A stretch of DNA of 64,000 bases from assembly GCA_012845835.1 (NCBI GenBank), contig JABAKD010000020.1, positions 11,424,488-11,488,487 on the forward strand, in the 5' to 3' direction. The notes under the pieces were generated by a model. It searched no databases. It was not told the origin of the DNA and was given only the letters and a program-made list of their open reading frames with translations. The translations under genes were made by a program, and so were the position numbers. Source of the DNA: Undaria pinnatifida (Eukaryota; Sar; Phaeophyceae; Laminariales; Alariaceae). Each line of letters begins with the position of its first letter. Within the stretch, counting starts at the first letter, position 1. Positions 45,872 through 57,023 of the stretch are shown here, piece after piece.

Positions 45872-46233
45872 TGGGTCACAGGTACACTTTCTACCGTTAC
45901 GTAGACAGATCTTCTCGTGAAGATTTGTATGAACAGTAGCCGTTCCAGAGGTATTGGATATCGTGTCTTGTTGTACTAGAAGTGGTCGTGGAGTCTCCGT
46001 AGATTCTGATGACAGAGAGGCGGGTAATCACGTTTCCTGCTGACAAGTAATCTCTGTCGACTCTCTGTTTTGCCTGCGAAGCACCTTTCGTTGCCTCAAG
46101 GCACTTCTATCGTTACCGTCGCTTGGTTCGCCGTCAAACCTTGCTCCAACCTGGCGTGTCCTCCACGCTACGCAGAACAAGAAGAGAAGTGGTTGCAAGT
46201 TGCGAGTCGAACCTGGGTTACCCCAATCCCTCA
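45872..46233 (+). repeat. 3' LTR of the gypsy element
   Basis: 362 bp matching the 5' LTR at 38200-38562, starting directly after the polypurine tract and ending CCCAATCCCTCA before TAAAGCC. Confidence 0.88.
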
Positions 46234-46398
46234 TAAAGCCTCTTAATATCGGATCGCAGACGAGGGTAAGTTGCCTTGAAATGACGTATCGGTTTGTGTG
46301 TATATGTGTGAGTCAACATGTTTATCGGCCACGTTTGTCCACCGCACTCTACGTACACGGCACCAATGCCACTCCGTCCGGCTCTGTGCACGCACACA

Positions 46399-46830
46399 CA
46401 CTATCGAGCCTTTCTCGTGCTGGTTTAAACCGAAAAAAAAACGAAACTACTACTACTGATGCGCGTAGTCAATTTCAGGGGGTTGATCGACGAGACGCAC
46501 GCACAGCGACGCTGACCCGGCCCAGGTCTCGTGTGTCCTGCTGCTGTCGTTACTACTGCTACTACTACTATTGCTTCTGCTTCTGTTTCTGCTGCTTCTG
46601 CTTCTGCTTCTGCTGCTGCTACGGGTACACATACTATCGAGCCTTTCTCGTGCTGGTTTAAACCGAAAAAAAACGAAACTACTACTGATGCGCGTAGCCA
46701 TTTTCAGGGGGTTGATCGACGAGACGCAAGCACTGCGACGCTTAGCCGGCCCAGGTCTCGTATGTCCTGCTGTTACTACCGCTACTACTATTGCTTCTGC
46801 TTCTGCTGCTGCTGCTACGGCTACACAGAA
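46399..46830. repeat. ~230-bp tandem duplication with trinucleotide tracts
   Basis: Two units start at about 46399 and 46629 with ACTATCGAGCCTTTCTCG, then GGTTTAAACCGAAAAAAA, GGGGGTTGATCGACGAGACG, CCCAGGTCTCGT, and end in TACTACTAC/TTCTGCTTCTGC tracts of different length. Confidence 0.85.
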
Positions 46831-47637
46831 CGGGCACCAACTATTTTATTTTTCTTCTCTGAGAAGAGAGCGTATATATCAAACAACGTACTGTAGATGT
46901 CCGTTCGTGTTGGTTTGTTCAGTTCACATCTATGCGATGACCACCAGGTGTGCTGCTGTTCTTTCGCTTGCTTGTCTGCTTCAGTGTTTTCCGAAGTCAC
47001 CAACAGAATAGTCCCAACAGCTGGTCACCAGCGTCGCAGATTGAACTACTGCAGGTATTGAGGTCGCGCCTCATCGTTACCAATTATGGTACCTCGTACT
47101 ACATAGCAGTGTGTGGTTCTCGACGGTAATAGTAGTGCTGTTGCGCTACATCGCTCTGCCGTGCGCTGCACGGTCGCCGTGTGAAGCAGCGGTACAGCGA
47201 AACACTACGGCCTTACTGACAGTTTTACAGTTGCAAAACAGTGGTAACATGTCCACCAGGTACCAGTACTGCTGCTGTTGTTGCAGCGATCTATACTATC
47301 GAACGATCGTCGTGCAGCTTCTGCTGCTCTGCTGTGATCAAAGCGCTGCGCACCTCAATCTCTGTTTCCTGTACACAAGCGATGCACAACGGCATGCCCA
47401 TCAGTTCGTGGATACGAGTACAAGCAAGGATTGCATTGTACTCGGCAAACAGACTAAAAACATTGCATGCTGTACGTAGACGAGCACAAGATAGCTGCTG
47501 ACTGGACCACGAGCGAAACAAAACCAGCTCACAACTCACCGATATCGTCCTCTCTGGATTTTGTGTCCGCCAAGTAGCCCTCGTGCGTTTTTCTCAGACC
47601 GTCCATGACATGTTCGCGCTCTCGTGCGGCAGCGTCA

Positions 47638-47670
47638 CTAGCTGCTGCTGCTGCTGCTGCTGCTGTCGCT
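47638..47670. repeat. CTG microsatellite
   Basis: A run of eight to nine CTG triplets, followed by CGCTGCTACC. It produces poly-Ala, poly-Leu or poly-Cys in the three plus frames. Confidence 0.85.
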
Positions 47671-49466
47671 GCTACCTCTTGTTCTCTATCCTGCCTGCCA
47701 CAGCTGACATCACCGCGCTTTCCAACTCTGGTATCCGTTGCAAGCCCTCGTCATATTCGTCAGCTGCGTCAGCTGCGGCAGCTGCTGCGGTAGCTTTTGT
47801 CGCCACCGGGGGTGGCTGGCTGCCCCCATCTAGTACTACTGCTCCGTGCACACTGTTGCGAGCAGCCGGTGCGAGCTGCGGGGGAGGGGCAATTTTGGTC
47901 ACTGAAATTCTAAAAATTCCCGTTTTTCAAGTAAAACTGAGCAATGGGCACCCGATCGGCACTTTTTGCCCACTGCCCGTTTTTTTGTTTAATATGATAA
48001 CTTACAATTTCCCCAGCGATTCTTTTTCGTAGTCGCTAAAGGTTTATAAAAAGAACTCGAAGGTAACTCACGGCAGACATCGCATGTATGATACAGGGCC
48101 GAAAATAACTCAACTGCCATACTGCCACCGTACTTCGTGCACTCGTGGCCCGTGTGGGCCTAAGTTGTGTGCTATTTGCGTCTGGGCCTGTCTAGACCTG
48201 TAGTATACCTGTGAGCGTTGTGTTGCTGTTGCATACGCGGGTGCACCCTGTGAACACTGGAAGTAGTATGCGCTGCTGTACTCGCACTCGACTCCTACCT
48301 GGTAGGTAGGTAGTATGCTGTGTATGCGCCGCCCGACAGCGTCGTATGATACCATATATTCAGCAGTAGTAGCAGTACTGCGATACTTTACTCTACTGCT
48401 GTACTATTGAACGCGTCCATCTGTACCTTGCGCACGGACGTATACCGCTGTCAAAGACTGTCGTCTTTTATTACTTTCTATTTTTGGTCTCCAACTACAA
48501 CGTCTAGAACGGCAACTACTATAGTAGTGGCAAGAAGTACGTAGAGCATGGTAAAAAAGCGTGATGGTTTGCTGTGCGCGTGGTGCGCGAGCTTGAGTCA
48601 ACTCGAAGCAGCTTGTAAGGGATTACCAGTCTCACGGATTGGCGTGTGCCTATCCGCTTCAGTAGGCCTTGGGCTCATGGGAATCGGTGGCTCTATATAG
48701 GTCCCGCAGTGCTGTAAAGCATGAATCTATCTTTCGGCTCACGAGCAAACGCCCACACACAGGCACACTGATCGAAAGCAACTACATAATTGAAGCATCA
48801 GGTACCTGGCCATGAAGAGGCATGCACCCGGCTATGTAGAGGCGTTTCAGCCAGAGGCATAAGCGACCTCGGTCGCTGCGCTTCCTCGGCATTGCCTCAT
48901 CACAGTACGTCGTCATTGGCATGTTTGCCGTCCGACAAAAGAAATGCAGATAAAACAAAAGTGACAAAGAAAACAAGTCGTATTAATATAGACTATCCCT
49001 TTCGGGATCGAATCAATCGAACCCAAACGCGAAAAGTGCGGTTTGATTAACCTTGTACGAAGAGCGTGCCACAACCAAAGTATTGCCATGCTCCGCGCGT
49101 GTCGTAGATCTCGTTCCGTGGCACTTCGAACACACCCTCTACCCCAGCCGCCCGGGCTTCTTCGTGTGATGGATGCTGTAACCGTCATATTTTTCGGCAC
49201 TTTTCCCTCTTCATTGCCAAAAGGGTTAATTTTACTCTAGGCCTCTAACAAGCTGTTGCACATACTGAAGCTCAACATTAGAGCGCTTACACACATACGT
49301 TTATACAACACCAGACAGCTATATCCCAGGTACCATATACCAGGGTAGTGGTACAAATCATCACAAGGAAGCACCATCGTGTAAGAGTACCGAGCATCCG
49401 GAACAACAAATAAAACTGCAACACGCCTACCCGACAATGCAACACGAGCAACCAATAAAAAACACA

Positions 49467-49680
49467 CACGAAATGAGAGGAGCCATGCCGCGTTCCTCCC
49501 TAATACATCACAACAACGCTAGAATGCAATGCGACATGCTCGTTGGATACATACATCCACATTGTGTAAAGTATACAGTCACGAAATGAGTGGAACCGTG
49601 CCGCGTCCCTCCCTATGCACCACAACAACAAAGCTGGAACGCGACGCAACATGCATGCTCGTCGGTTATATAGGTACACT
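49467..49680. repeat. 113-bp imperfect tandem duplication
   Basis: CACGAAATGAG starts units at 49467 and 49580; both continue with a CCGCGT.CCTCCCTA word, CACAACAAC, and end ACATGC.. CTCGT.GG.TA. Confidence 0.7.
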
Positions 49681-50518
49681 GTACTATCGATACTTCGAAG
49701 TATTCCTCAAAATATGCCTGCCCAGCAGTCAAACAACCAGCAACCAGCCGACAGTGCCTGCAAGGTTCACACGGACCTAAAATCTCCCTGACAACTATTT
49801 CCCCCTTACCACCGCCAGACCTAAACCCTCTAGGCGATTATCACCATTACTATTCTCCACTTCCATTACCATCCGCTCCGTGGGCTCGGGGCAGGGTGGA
49901 TAATAGCTGCTCTGCACTCGCCCCCGCCCCCTCCCCTGCCCCCGCCGTCAATTTCGCCATGCCGCTCTCTTGCAGGGTTCAAGTAGGCTGGAAAACAGCA
50001 ATCTCTACCAACGCAGCCCCCTCCCCCCCCCCGCTCCCATCCCAGCTCCCGCCCACGCTCCCCCCTCCATCTCACCCCCAGCTCACCCCCAGCCCCCGCT
50101 CGCGCCCACACTGCCGCTTCTTCCATATTTCTTCCAACAACACGGAACGTCCTGTCCACGTTAAGAAAACTGCTACAATCCCGCGACAGCAACTCCCAAA
50201 GCATGTTGTCCGTTTCCTGTACAGCGAGCACAAACGACAAGATCAGGTCCACACGGCGCGGTTGCACGATCAAGCCCACGCGGCGCGGTTGTTCACTCTG
50301 TGCCGACGTCAATGACGTGTTGTGGAGATGGCAAAGGTCAAGAGCAAAATTCGAGCGACGGCAAACAAAATAGCCATACGCCCGGCATGTACACTGGAAG
50401 CCAACTTTCACAGCGCTGCCGGTCAACGGCCACCCTTTTACTTGGCATATAGTCGTGATCGGCCTTGTAGACGATATTTGATAAGGCGATGGAAGGTGTA
50501 TAGATCAGGATCCCACCG

Positions 50519-51540
50519 TTAAACTTCCACGCTGGTCACCCAGCCTACTTCGGCGTCTGCTGGCCCTCTACGAATAACAAAACGTATCAGTATCTCCTCA
50601 ATTATCTGAAAAAACGTGAGGGCTATTGCAGCAACAGGACGTGTTTGTTTGATGAAAACGCGCAGTTCTCGGAGAGGGGAAATAGAGTGGGTTCGAACCG
50701 AGAAGGAGAAAAAAAGAGCAAACCTTCTTGTCACCTCCTCCGAGACAACCTTGGTCGCAATATAAAAAAATAACTCACCACTCTTTGAGGTTGAAACAAC
50801 TTCCACCAAGGGCACAATTTGCAAGCTCGACATTAAAACGTGGGCTAAAACGTTGCGTCATAAACGCACCTGTGTGTCACCCTCCGTATATAGCTCTTAC
50901 CCGGTTCATGAGCCCCTTCGATGCCGTGCTTGAAGAAATGGAAGGGGAGAGAGTGGCCACGATCGCCTTCAGCAGCCACTTCACGTACCTGCGTAGTTGG
51001 GTGAAGGTGTTGTGTAACGTGTCAACACTGAATAGTAACTGTAATGCTGCGAAATCAACGCAAACGGGGGGCATGGTGAGCACGACTATTTGCACGCGAT
51101 CTGTCAACCTTCTCCCGTAGGGCGTTGTCATGCTTAAGCTTCACCATCGCACCCCACAACACGTTTACGCATACCACCATGGTCACAGATATAAGATGTT
51201 TGGCGTCGAGATTGAACGCCTTTTTTAATCTCTTTAAGAGCGGTTTCTTATTTTCATTTGCTATTTACAACCTCTCGCAATTCTGCCGTTGCGCGCCGTG
51301 AAGCTTAACTTTCATTTGCACCCAGCAACGAACACCACGATCACGTGCGTCAGCTCTTTGGCGTCGGGGCTCAATGCCTTAATGTTTGTACCCACACCAT
51401 CTGTAACATCATAATAGCGGTTTATTGTTTTTACGGGCTCTCTGCGAACCAGCGCACTTTTAAAAGGCAGTTTCTTGTTGTCTGGGTTCTCATCAATCGC
51501 TGCATTTGTCAAAGGGCAGATTACTATCTCGGTCCTCAAA
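50519..51540 (-). other. Possible degenerate exons of an unknown minus-strand gene
   Basis: Reading the minus strand there are several protein-like pieces. From 51539: a stretch with DENPDNKKLPFKSALVRREPVK and NRYYDVTDGVGTNIKALSPDAKEL, written here as separate pieces. Near 51190-51090: DAKHLISVTMVVCVNVLWG, a possible membrane helix, then VKLKHDNALREKVDRSRA. From 51010: FTQLRRYVKWLLKAIVATLSPSI up to a GT-like donor (GGTAAGAG) near 50903. The last is EEILIRFVIRRGPADAEVGW with a stop at 50519. KALSPDAKEL and KAFNLDAKHL look like diverged copies of one another. I do not recognise the family. It may be a decayed gene with internal duplication. Confidence 0.25.
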
Positions 51541-54089
51541 ACTCGTTGTCCGGTGTTCTTTCCATGCCCCTTGAGACTTATCTCTTGTGGACGTCGATCG
51601 ATGCTGTTTGTTTCTTTCTATTTCCAAAATTTTTCGTTGTTGGCCGGCATGAAACCATTTCTGACATTGAATTTCTTAAATGCCGCAAATAATTGAGCCT
51701 CGATTCTTGACGCCACGAACCAAGCGAGTACAACCTCAACAAAGAGAAAATGCTCTGATTCAGCGAGATCGCTCGAGGAGTATAACATAAACAGCCTCTA
51801 TATTACGAGCAATACAGCGGCCGTAGTCCACAGCTAGGGCTAGCCGGGCGGGCTTGCTGTGCTCGATCTACTACTGCTGCTGCTGTTTTCTCTGCTACAG
51901 CTGTCACCTGTAACTTCTGTGCGCACGACATGTGTACTCGTAGAAGATTAGCGTACTCGTAGATTAGCGCGCAGGCTGTTCGTGTGTGTGCTGATGCTGC
52001 TGTGTAACTCACATAATATGCACAAGGGTAACAAAGTCATACCTCCGTAGCGTTCACAAAGTTGGAACCCAACATTGGCCAGGTATAGACCTCACTGCAA
52101 GCTTGTACCCGGTACCCAAGACTGGGTAGGTGGGCTTGTTTCACTTGCCTGCTGGAAGCGCTCCAGGCTCCAGGAAGGCCAGCTCCTCAAAGACACCTAC
52201 GTATGAGTGATCGCCCTGACCACTTTTGCAGTGGAGCTCCATCCATCATGTATTGTATGTCCCAGTTCTTCATTTAGAGATTGGCTGACTAGCGCTGTAA
52301 TCGCCGTGGGACAGGCCAGATACGATCTAAACTTTCACCACGGGCTGACGGCCCAGGCCTAACAGGCCGGCTCAGGCGCGGCCATCCCAGATCCGCGTAG
52401 ATCATGCAGCATTGCCTCTGACGGAGTGTGACCCCTTTCGACTTCGGCTTTGTTCATTGCAAAACCTTCGTGCCCATTTTGCTAATGGGCAACATATTTA
52501 TTTTCTGCCTTCTACACAAACAGTCAGTCATTTGTCTTCCAGAGTCTACAGTTCAGTTTTGGGACGATGGTTGGCCTGCAGCAACTGTATCAGGCCGGGG
52601 CGGGGCGGGCTTGCCTCGTTCTAAAAGCGATGATATCCCCTGTTCCCTTTTTAGTGGCCTTCCAGGCGTATGAAACCCTACTGTAATCAAGTAAAACCAA
52701 ATGCGACACGTTTCCGACGGCATTCGCCGACAGTAAAAAATTGCCTCTATGGGACCAGGTATCATCGTTATTTCTGGGTTCAGAAATAATCGAGGCCAGA
52801 AATCAGTGGATCTGGTGATTTCCGAGCCCAGAAATAACAGCTCTTCCAACCCCTCAGAACTGGGATTATTTGACTTTTGGATACTACCTCGTACCAAGTA
52901 TCACATGTTACGACTGCCTATACTGTACCTGGTATGATACCTGACTGCTGTACACGTCACCCATCACCCACAACAAAGAATCACAAACACGCCTACGACA
53001 GCATACCGCGCTTGTTGTGTGCGAGACAGAGCTTCGTCCTCACACAAGCGCGACAGCAGCAGCACCACCACCATCGAAACCACCATAGGCAAACCACACC
53101 AGCACCACACCAGCACCACACCAGCAGAGACAGCAGCAGAGGCAGTAGTGGCCTAACGTCGCCGGCGACAGTGTACGTGCCAGACTCCAAAAATAAAGGC
53201 AACCGGCAAAGCGAGACCTACCAATTCAAAATAAAACCACTTTCCAAAAATTAGAAGCCATAATGGACGCTCCTTATTTCTGATGCAGTTATTTCTGGAG
53301 CCTCAAAATGTGGATACCATGTCCCCGAACCAACACGCCTAGGGAAAATGTCGAAACCCCTTCAACCTTCCAGACATCGTTTCTGGAAGGGTCGCTTGGG
53401 GAACACGGGAGATTTGTCATGTCTAGAACACGCCACGGAACTTTCCCCTCCACGTTCCGCTGACGGATACACCGCCTAGCGGATTCCCCGCAGCGGGACT
53501 TTGGAAGGCCCCGCTGGATTGTTGCTTTTACCCGAGAGCTCAGGGAGCACTGACAACTGCTCGCCCACCGCTCTCACTCACTTCCTTGCACTGGTGCCTC
53601 TTGCATCTCTGGGACTTCTTCTCATCCTCTCTTGTCTCTTCCTCTGTCAACGGCATGCTGTATCAGCCCATGTTGTCACACACTCCGCCGTCGTAGTTCA
53701 ACAGTGAGAACATTCTGCTCACGCAGAGAGAAGTGGGATTACGACCCACCGACGGTTTCGACTACGAATCTTGAAAACTAGAAAAGTATTCGCCAGAAAT
53801 AACCGCTCATTTTGTTTCCGTGATAGTGGGTCTGATAGCACTTGGCACCGGTCGAACTCACAGCTGACGTCGTTACAATATTTTTGATTGAATCCGAGGA
53901 GAAAACAAAGGGACTAATAATATTAATATTAATAGCTAATAGCGCTTAGCACCGGCCTAAGGAACAAACAAAAGAAAGAACGAGAAAAATAGAAAGACGA
54001 ACCAAGAAAACTGCCTGCTGTGCCATTTCTTACACAGCCGGATTTGTCACTCGAAAACGGTATTTTTCGACTGACCCAGCACACATCGG
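51541..54089. other. Intergenic region, no gene recognised
   Basis: No convincing coding sequence. The words TTATTTCTGG and CCAGAAATAA recur in both orientations at 52765-52850, 53270-53300 and 53790. An ACC/CACCACCAG-rich stretch lies at 53055-53130. Remaining frames are short. Confidence 0.5.
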
Positions 54090-55170
54090 ACAACTCATGA
54101 GTTAACTCAGTTATGTTATGTGACTTACACCCCTTGAGTGCGCATATCTGAGTCATCGTCTTTAGCTCACCATCCCTGAGTGTGTATAACTGAGTTATGG
54201 TCTTTAACTCACCCCGGCGGAGTGTGCACAACTGAGTCATCGCCCTTAACTCATCCGCCGGAAGTGTGCATAACTGAGTTATAATATTCAACTCACCCTC
54301 ACGGTGTGTATAACTGAGTTATCGTCTTTAACCCACTATCCCTGATTGGGTATAACTCACTCCATGGAGTGTGCACAACTGAGTTGTTGCCGTCTTTAAC
54401 TCATCCGCCGGAAGTGTGTGTAGCTGGGTTATAGTCGTTAACTCACCCCCGCGGATGGTGCACCACTGAGTTATGCTCTGCAACTCAATGTGATCAACTC
54501 ATTCCTAACTCATCATGTACAAGTGGGCGTCAGACGAATATCACCGCAATAAAACAACTACGTAGCGCAAGTCAGTAAAAATGGGAACGTGACTTTTTGT
54601 TTTTTCGTGTCTGCTGCTGTTACACGCGCGGGAAAAAAACTGCCGCAACTGCATTATGAAAACAAGAAAAAACGCAATGGCTCTGGACGAAAAGACGATA
54701 CGATAATTACAATTCAAGTACAACGAAGTGAAAAATGGCAACACATCCGACAACGCATGACTTAACTCAGCTGTGCTCTATAACTCACACCCCATGAGTG
54801 CGCATAACTGAATTATAGTATTTAACTCAGCACCCCTGAGTGGGTACAACTGAGTTGTCGTCTTTAACTCACCACCCCTGAGTGTGTATAACTGAGTTAT
54901 GGTCTTTACCTCAACCCCGAGAAGGGTGCACAACTGAGTTATCGCCCTTAACTCATCCGCCGAAAGTGTGCATAACTGAGTTTTAGCATTTAACTCACCC
55001 CCGCGGAGTGTGATTAGCTGAGTTATCGTCTTTAACTCCCCTCCCCGGGGAGTGTACATAGCTGAGTTGCAATATTTAACTCACAAGCCCTGAGCGTACA
55101 CAACTGAGTTACGTTCGTTAACTCAATGTTGAATTATGACAAAAATGAGGTAAGCTGAGTTAACCTGAGT
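54090..55170. repeat. ~42-bp minisatellite with TAACTCA/TGAGTTA words, two blocks
   Basis: Two blocks (about 54090-54520 and 54750-55170), separated by ~230 bp of unrelated sequence, consist of diverged units spaced about 40-46 bp. A unit reads TAACTCACC...GAGTGTG.ATAACTGAGTTAT.GTCTT. TAACTCA and TGAGTTA are inverse complements, so each unit can form a hairpin. On the minus strand the 42-bp spacing gives 14-residue peptide repeats (ELKTITQLYTLRDG), probably a by-product. Confidence 0.85.
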
Positions 55171-55189
55171 TGAGTTGTCCGATGTGTGG

Positions 55190-55495
55190 ACTGAAGCTCA
55201 AATCGGGCTTTCTTACACAGTCGAAAAAGAGCTTTCAACTTTTTTCGACTACGCTTTCAGACTGAGGATCCAGTTTCGAAAATCTCAACTTTTTCGACTG
55301 CATCTGCCAGTCGAAAAACTCAGTCGAAAAAGTTTTACACGTGTTTTTTTAACCCCTCGCATCGCTCACCCCATCACAAAGCACACACCCACACACCCAT
55401 ACCAGGTACCACACAGACAGCAGTATCATACAACATCACCGACGCTGGCTTGACTGTCACTGCTGTTGCTTCTGGCCGGAAGTCAGCGTGGCGCA
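55190..55495. repeat. Repeat S with AGTCGAAAAA motifs, copy 2
   Basis: Matches 37780-38095: CAAATCGGGCTTTCTTACAC, several AGTCGAAAAA/TTTTTCGACT words, CAGTCGAAAAAGTTTTACAC, then the ACACCC stretch, ACCAGGTACCACACAG and GGAAGTCAGCGTGGCGCA. Further isolated AGTCGAAAAA words lie near 54050 and 55848-55885. Confidence 0.75.
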
Positions 55496-56114
55496 TTCCT
55501 AGCTTCGCTCGCCAGCAGCGTGTATCACACGACGACAGCGGCGCGCGGTATCGATGCCATTTTGCCAACAATAGCTACGCCTGCTGTAGCTTTGGCGGCT
55601 CTCGGCTGAGTGCAACGCCTCAAACGTAGCTTTGGCGGCTTTCGGCTAAAGTCCAACGCCACCAACCCGCTTGGACGAGGGCTTGTTGCGCGTGAAGCAC
55701 GCGTTGCTCGCGGAGAACGAACGAAGCACAGAGCTTCCAACCGACTCTCGACTATCATACAGCAGTGCTCCCTCACACCAACGGCCTCCAGAAAAAGGGC
55801 AAAACTATAAAATCAACTCAACTGACGAAAAGAAGGCCCAGAAGCCAGTCGAAAAAAGTTCGGTCGGAAAAAGCCTTTTTCGACTCACGGATCCGATTTC
55901 GTTTAAGAATCGGCCTAATGCGTGAAAGTGCGAGGTACGGCAATCTACACATCCATCGCTACGAAAAAAAACCTACAAGACAAGAGAATACACGTCCGGT
56001 CTAAGCCAGCAAAAACGGAATAAGACAACCGCGTTTGTATTACACGTATAATAGTAGCTGAATATATACGTGAGCTCGCCTGTAGAGGGAGGATGTCGAA
56101 AATATATCGTATTC

Positions 56115-56623
56115 GTGTACAAGTGCTCCGCTCCGCGGGCGGCTGACGCCGCCCGCTTCGCTCGCGCAAGGAAGAATGTAACTGAAAGATGTACGTAAAG
56201 GGGGCAGAAAGAAGGAGTTCCATGATTTGGTGCGACAAGCGAATTGATAATGCCAAGAGTTGCTTGTGCAGAGCTATTAATTGTAGCCCTGTGCCGTGCG
56301 CTGTGCTGTGTGCTTGTTGGTGATGGCACATTATACTCGGTTGTGCGGGTGTAATTTGCGAGAGGGAAAAAACATAGGGACCGAGAGAGGAAAATCAACT
56401 TTAAAGAAAGCCTAAAGACGAGTGCAAAAACACGTACGTACCGGTACCTGGTACCTGGTACTTCCCATCATATACCTGGTACTGCTGTATGTTCGCAAGA
56501 AAATACAGCGCAGCATGAAACAACACCGCACCGCGTAGCAAGGCACGGCACCGCACGGCGCTGCGCTGCTGTGAGCTATATGTAGCTGCGGGCTGGGGGT
56601 GCTTTTTTATTGTGATCCAACAA
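56115..56623 (+). repeat. Repeat R, uninterrupted copy
   Basis: About 510 bp beginning GTGTACAAGTGCTCCGCTCC with the hairpin CCGCGGGCGGC/GCCGCCCG and ending GTGATCCAACA. It corresponds to 26815-26967 joined to 35810-36149, the flanks of the copia element. At the position of the insertion it reads GAGTTGCTTGTGCAGAGC, the empty target site. A run of ACCTGGTACCTGGTAC lies inside. A GC-rich CACCGCA stretch follows at 56650-56770. Confidence 0.75.
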
Positions 56624-57023
56624 AATAAGAGTATGTACAGCAAAACACTCACCAGGGCACAGCACGCCACAGCACCCCACAAAACCGCACAGCATCGCAC
56701 AGTACCGCACCGCACCCCAGGGCACGCCCGGGAACGACACTGCACGGCGCTGCGCTGCTGAGGGGGCGCTGCTGGGCGGAGGTGAGCTGATGATGTGATG
56801 AGCCAAGCTGATATCATCAGGCTGGGACCTCTGGTATGATGAAAGCTTTCACAAAGAAAAGCTGGACCGTTACGCATGTAACGAAAGAGGCGGTGTCCAG
56901 GTAGTATGTGGTATTCCCAAAAAACAGGAGTTTTGAACATAGGGGAAGCAACATTTTCAACTTCCCCAAAAAAAGACTTTTAAAAGAGAATTTTGAAAAC
57001 ATGAAATAAAAGCGCTGAGAAGC

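Larger units (their letters stand above)
38200..46233 (+). mobile_element. Ty3/gypsy LTR retrotransposon, frameshifted
   Basis: About 8.0 kb between two LTRs (38200-38562 and 45872-46233). A PBS-like TGGCGTCG begins at 38565 and a polypurine tract GGGGGGCGA ends just before the 3' LTR. Pol order is protease, RT, RNase H, integrase, as in gypsy. If the LTR is taken to start one base earlier at TATGGG, a 4-bp TAAA flanks both ends. The LTRs differ at about ten positions by eye, so the insertion is older than the copia at 27-36 kb. No gag-like frame or zinc knuckle was found. Confidence 0.9.
46234..50518. other. Repeat-rich intergenic region, no gene recognised
   Basis: Contains a ~230-bp tandem duplication (46399-46830), CTG runs (47638-47668), a 113-bp duplication (49467-49680) and a C-rich, pyrimidine-biased strand at 49918-50105. 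Long frames in it (46531-46896 plus, 49896-50315 plus, 49866-50426 minus) are low-complexity products of these repeats. TATA-like CTCTATATAGG occurs at 48691 without a clear gene after it. Confidence 0.5.

Noticed and set aside
49866-50426. 186-codon minus-strand and 139-codon plus-strand frames
   Set aside because: Both are shadows of the C-rich/G-rich tract and two short repeats, with Gly/Arg or Pro runs only.
53929-55059. Minus-strand repeat proteins with ELKTITQLYTLR units
   Set aside because: The 14-residue repeats follow from the 42-bp minisatellite, spacing drifts between 40 and 46 bp, and frames break often.
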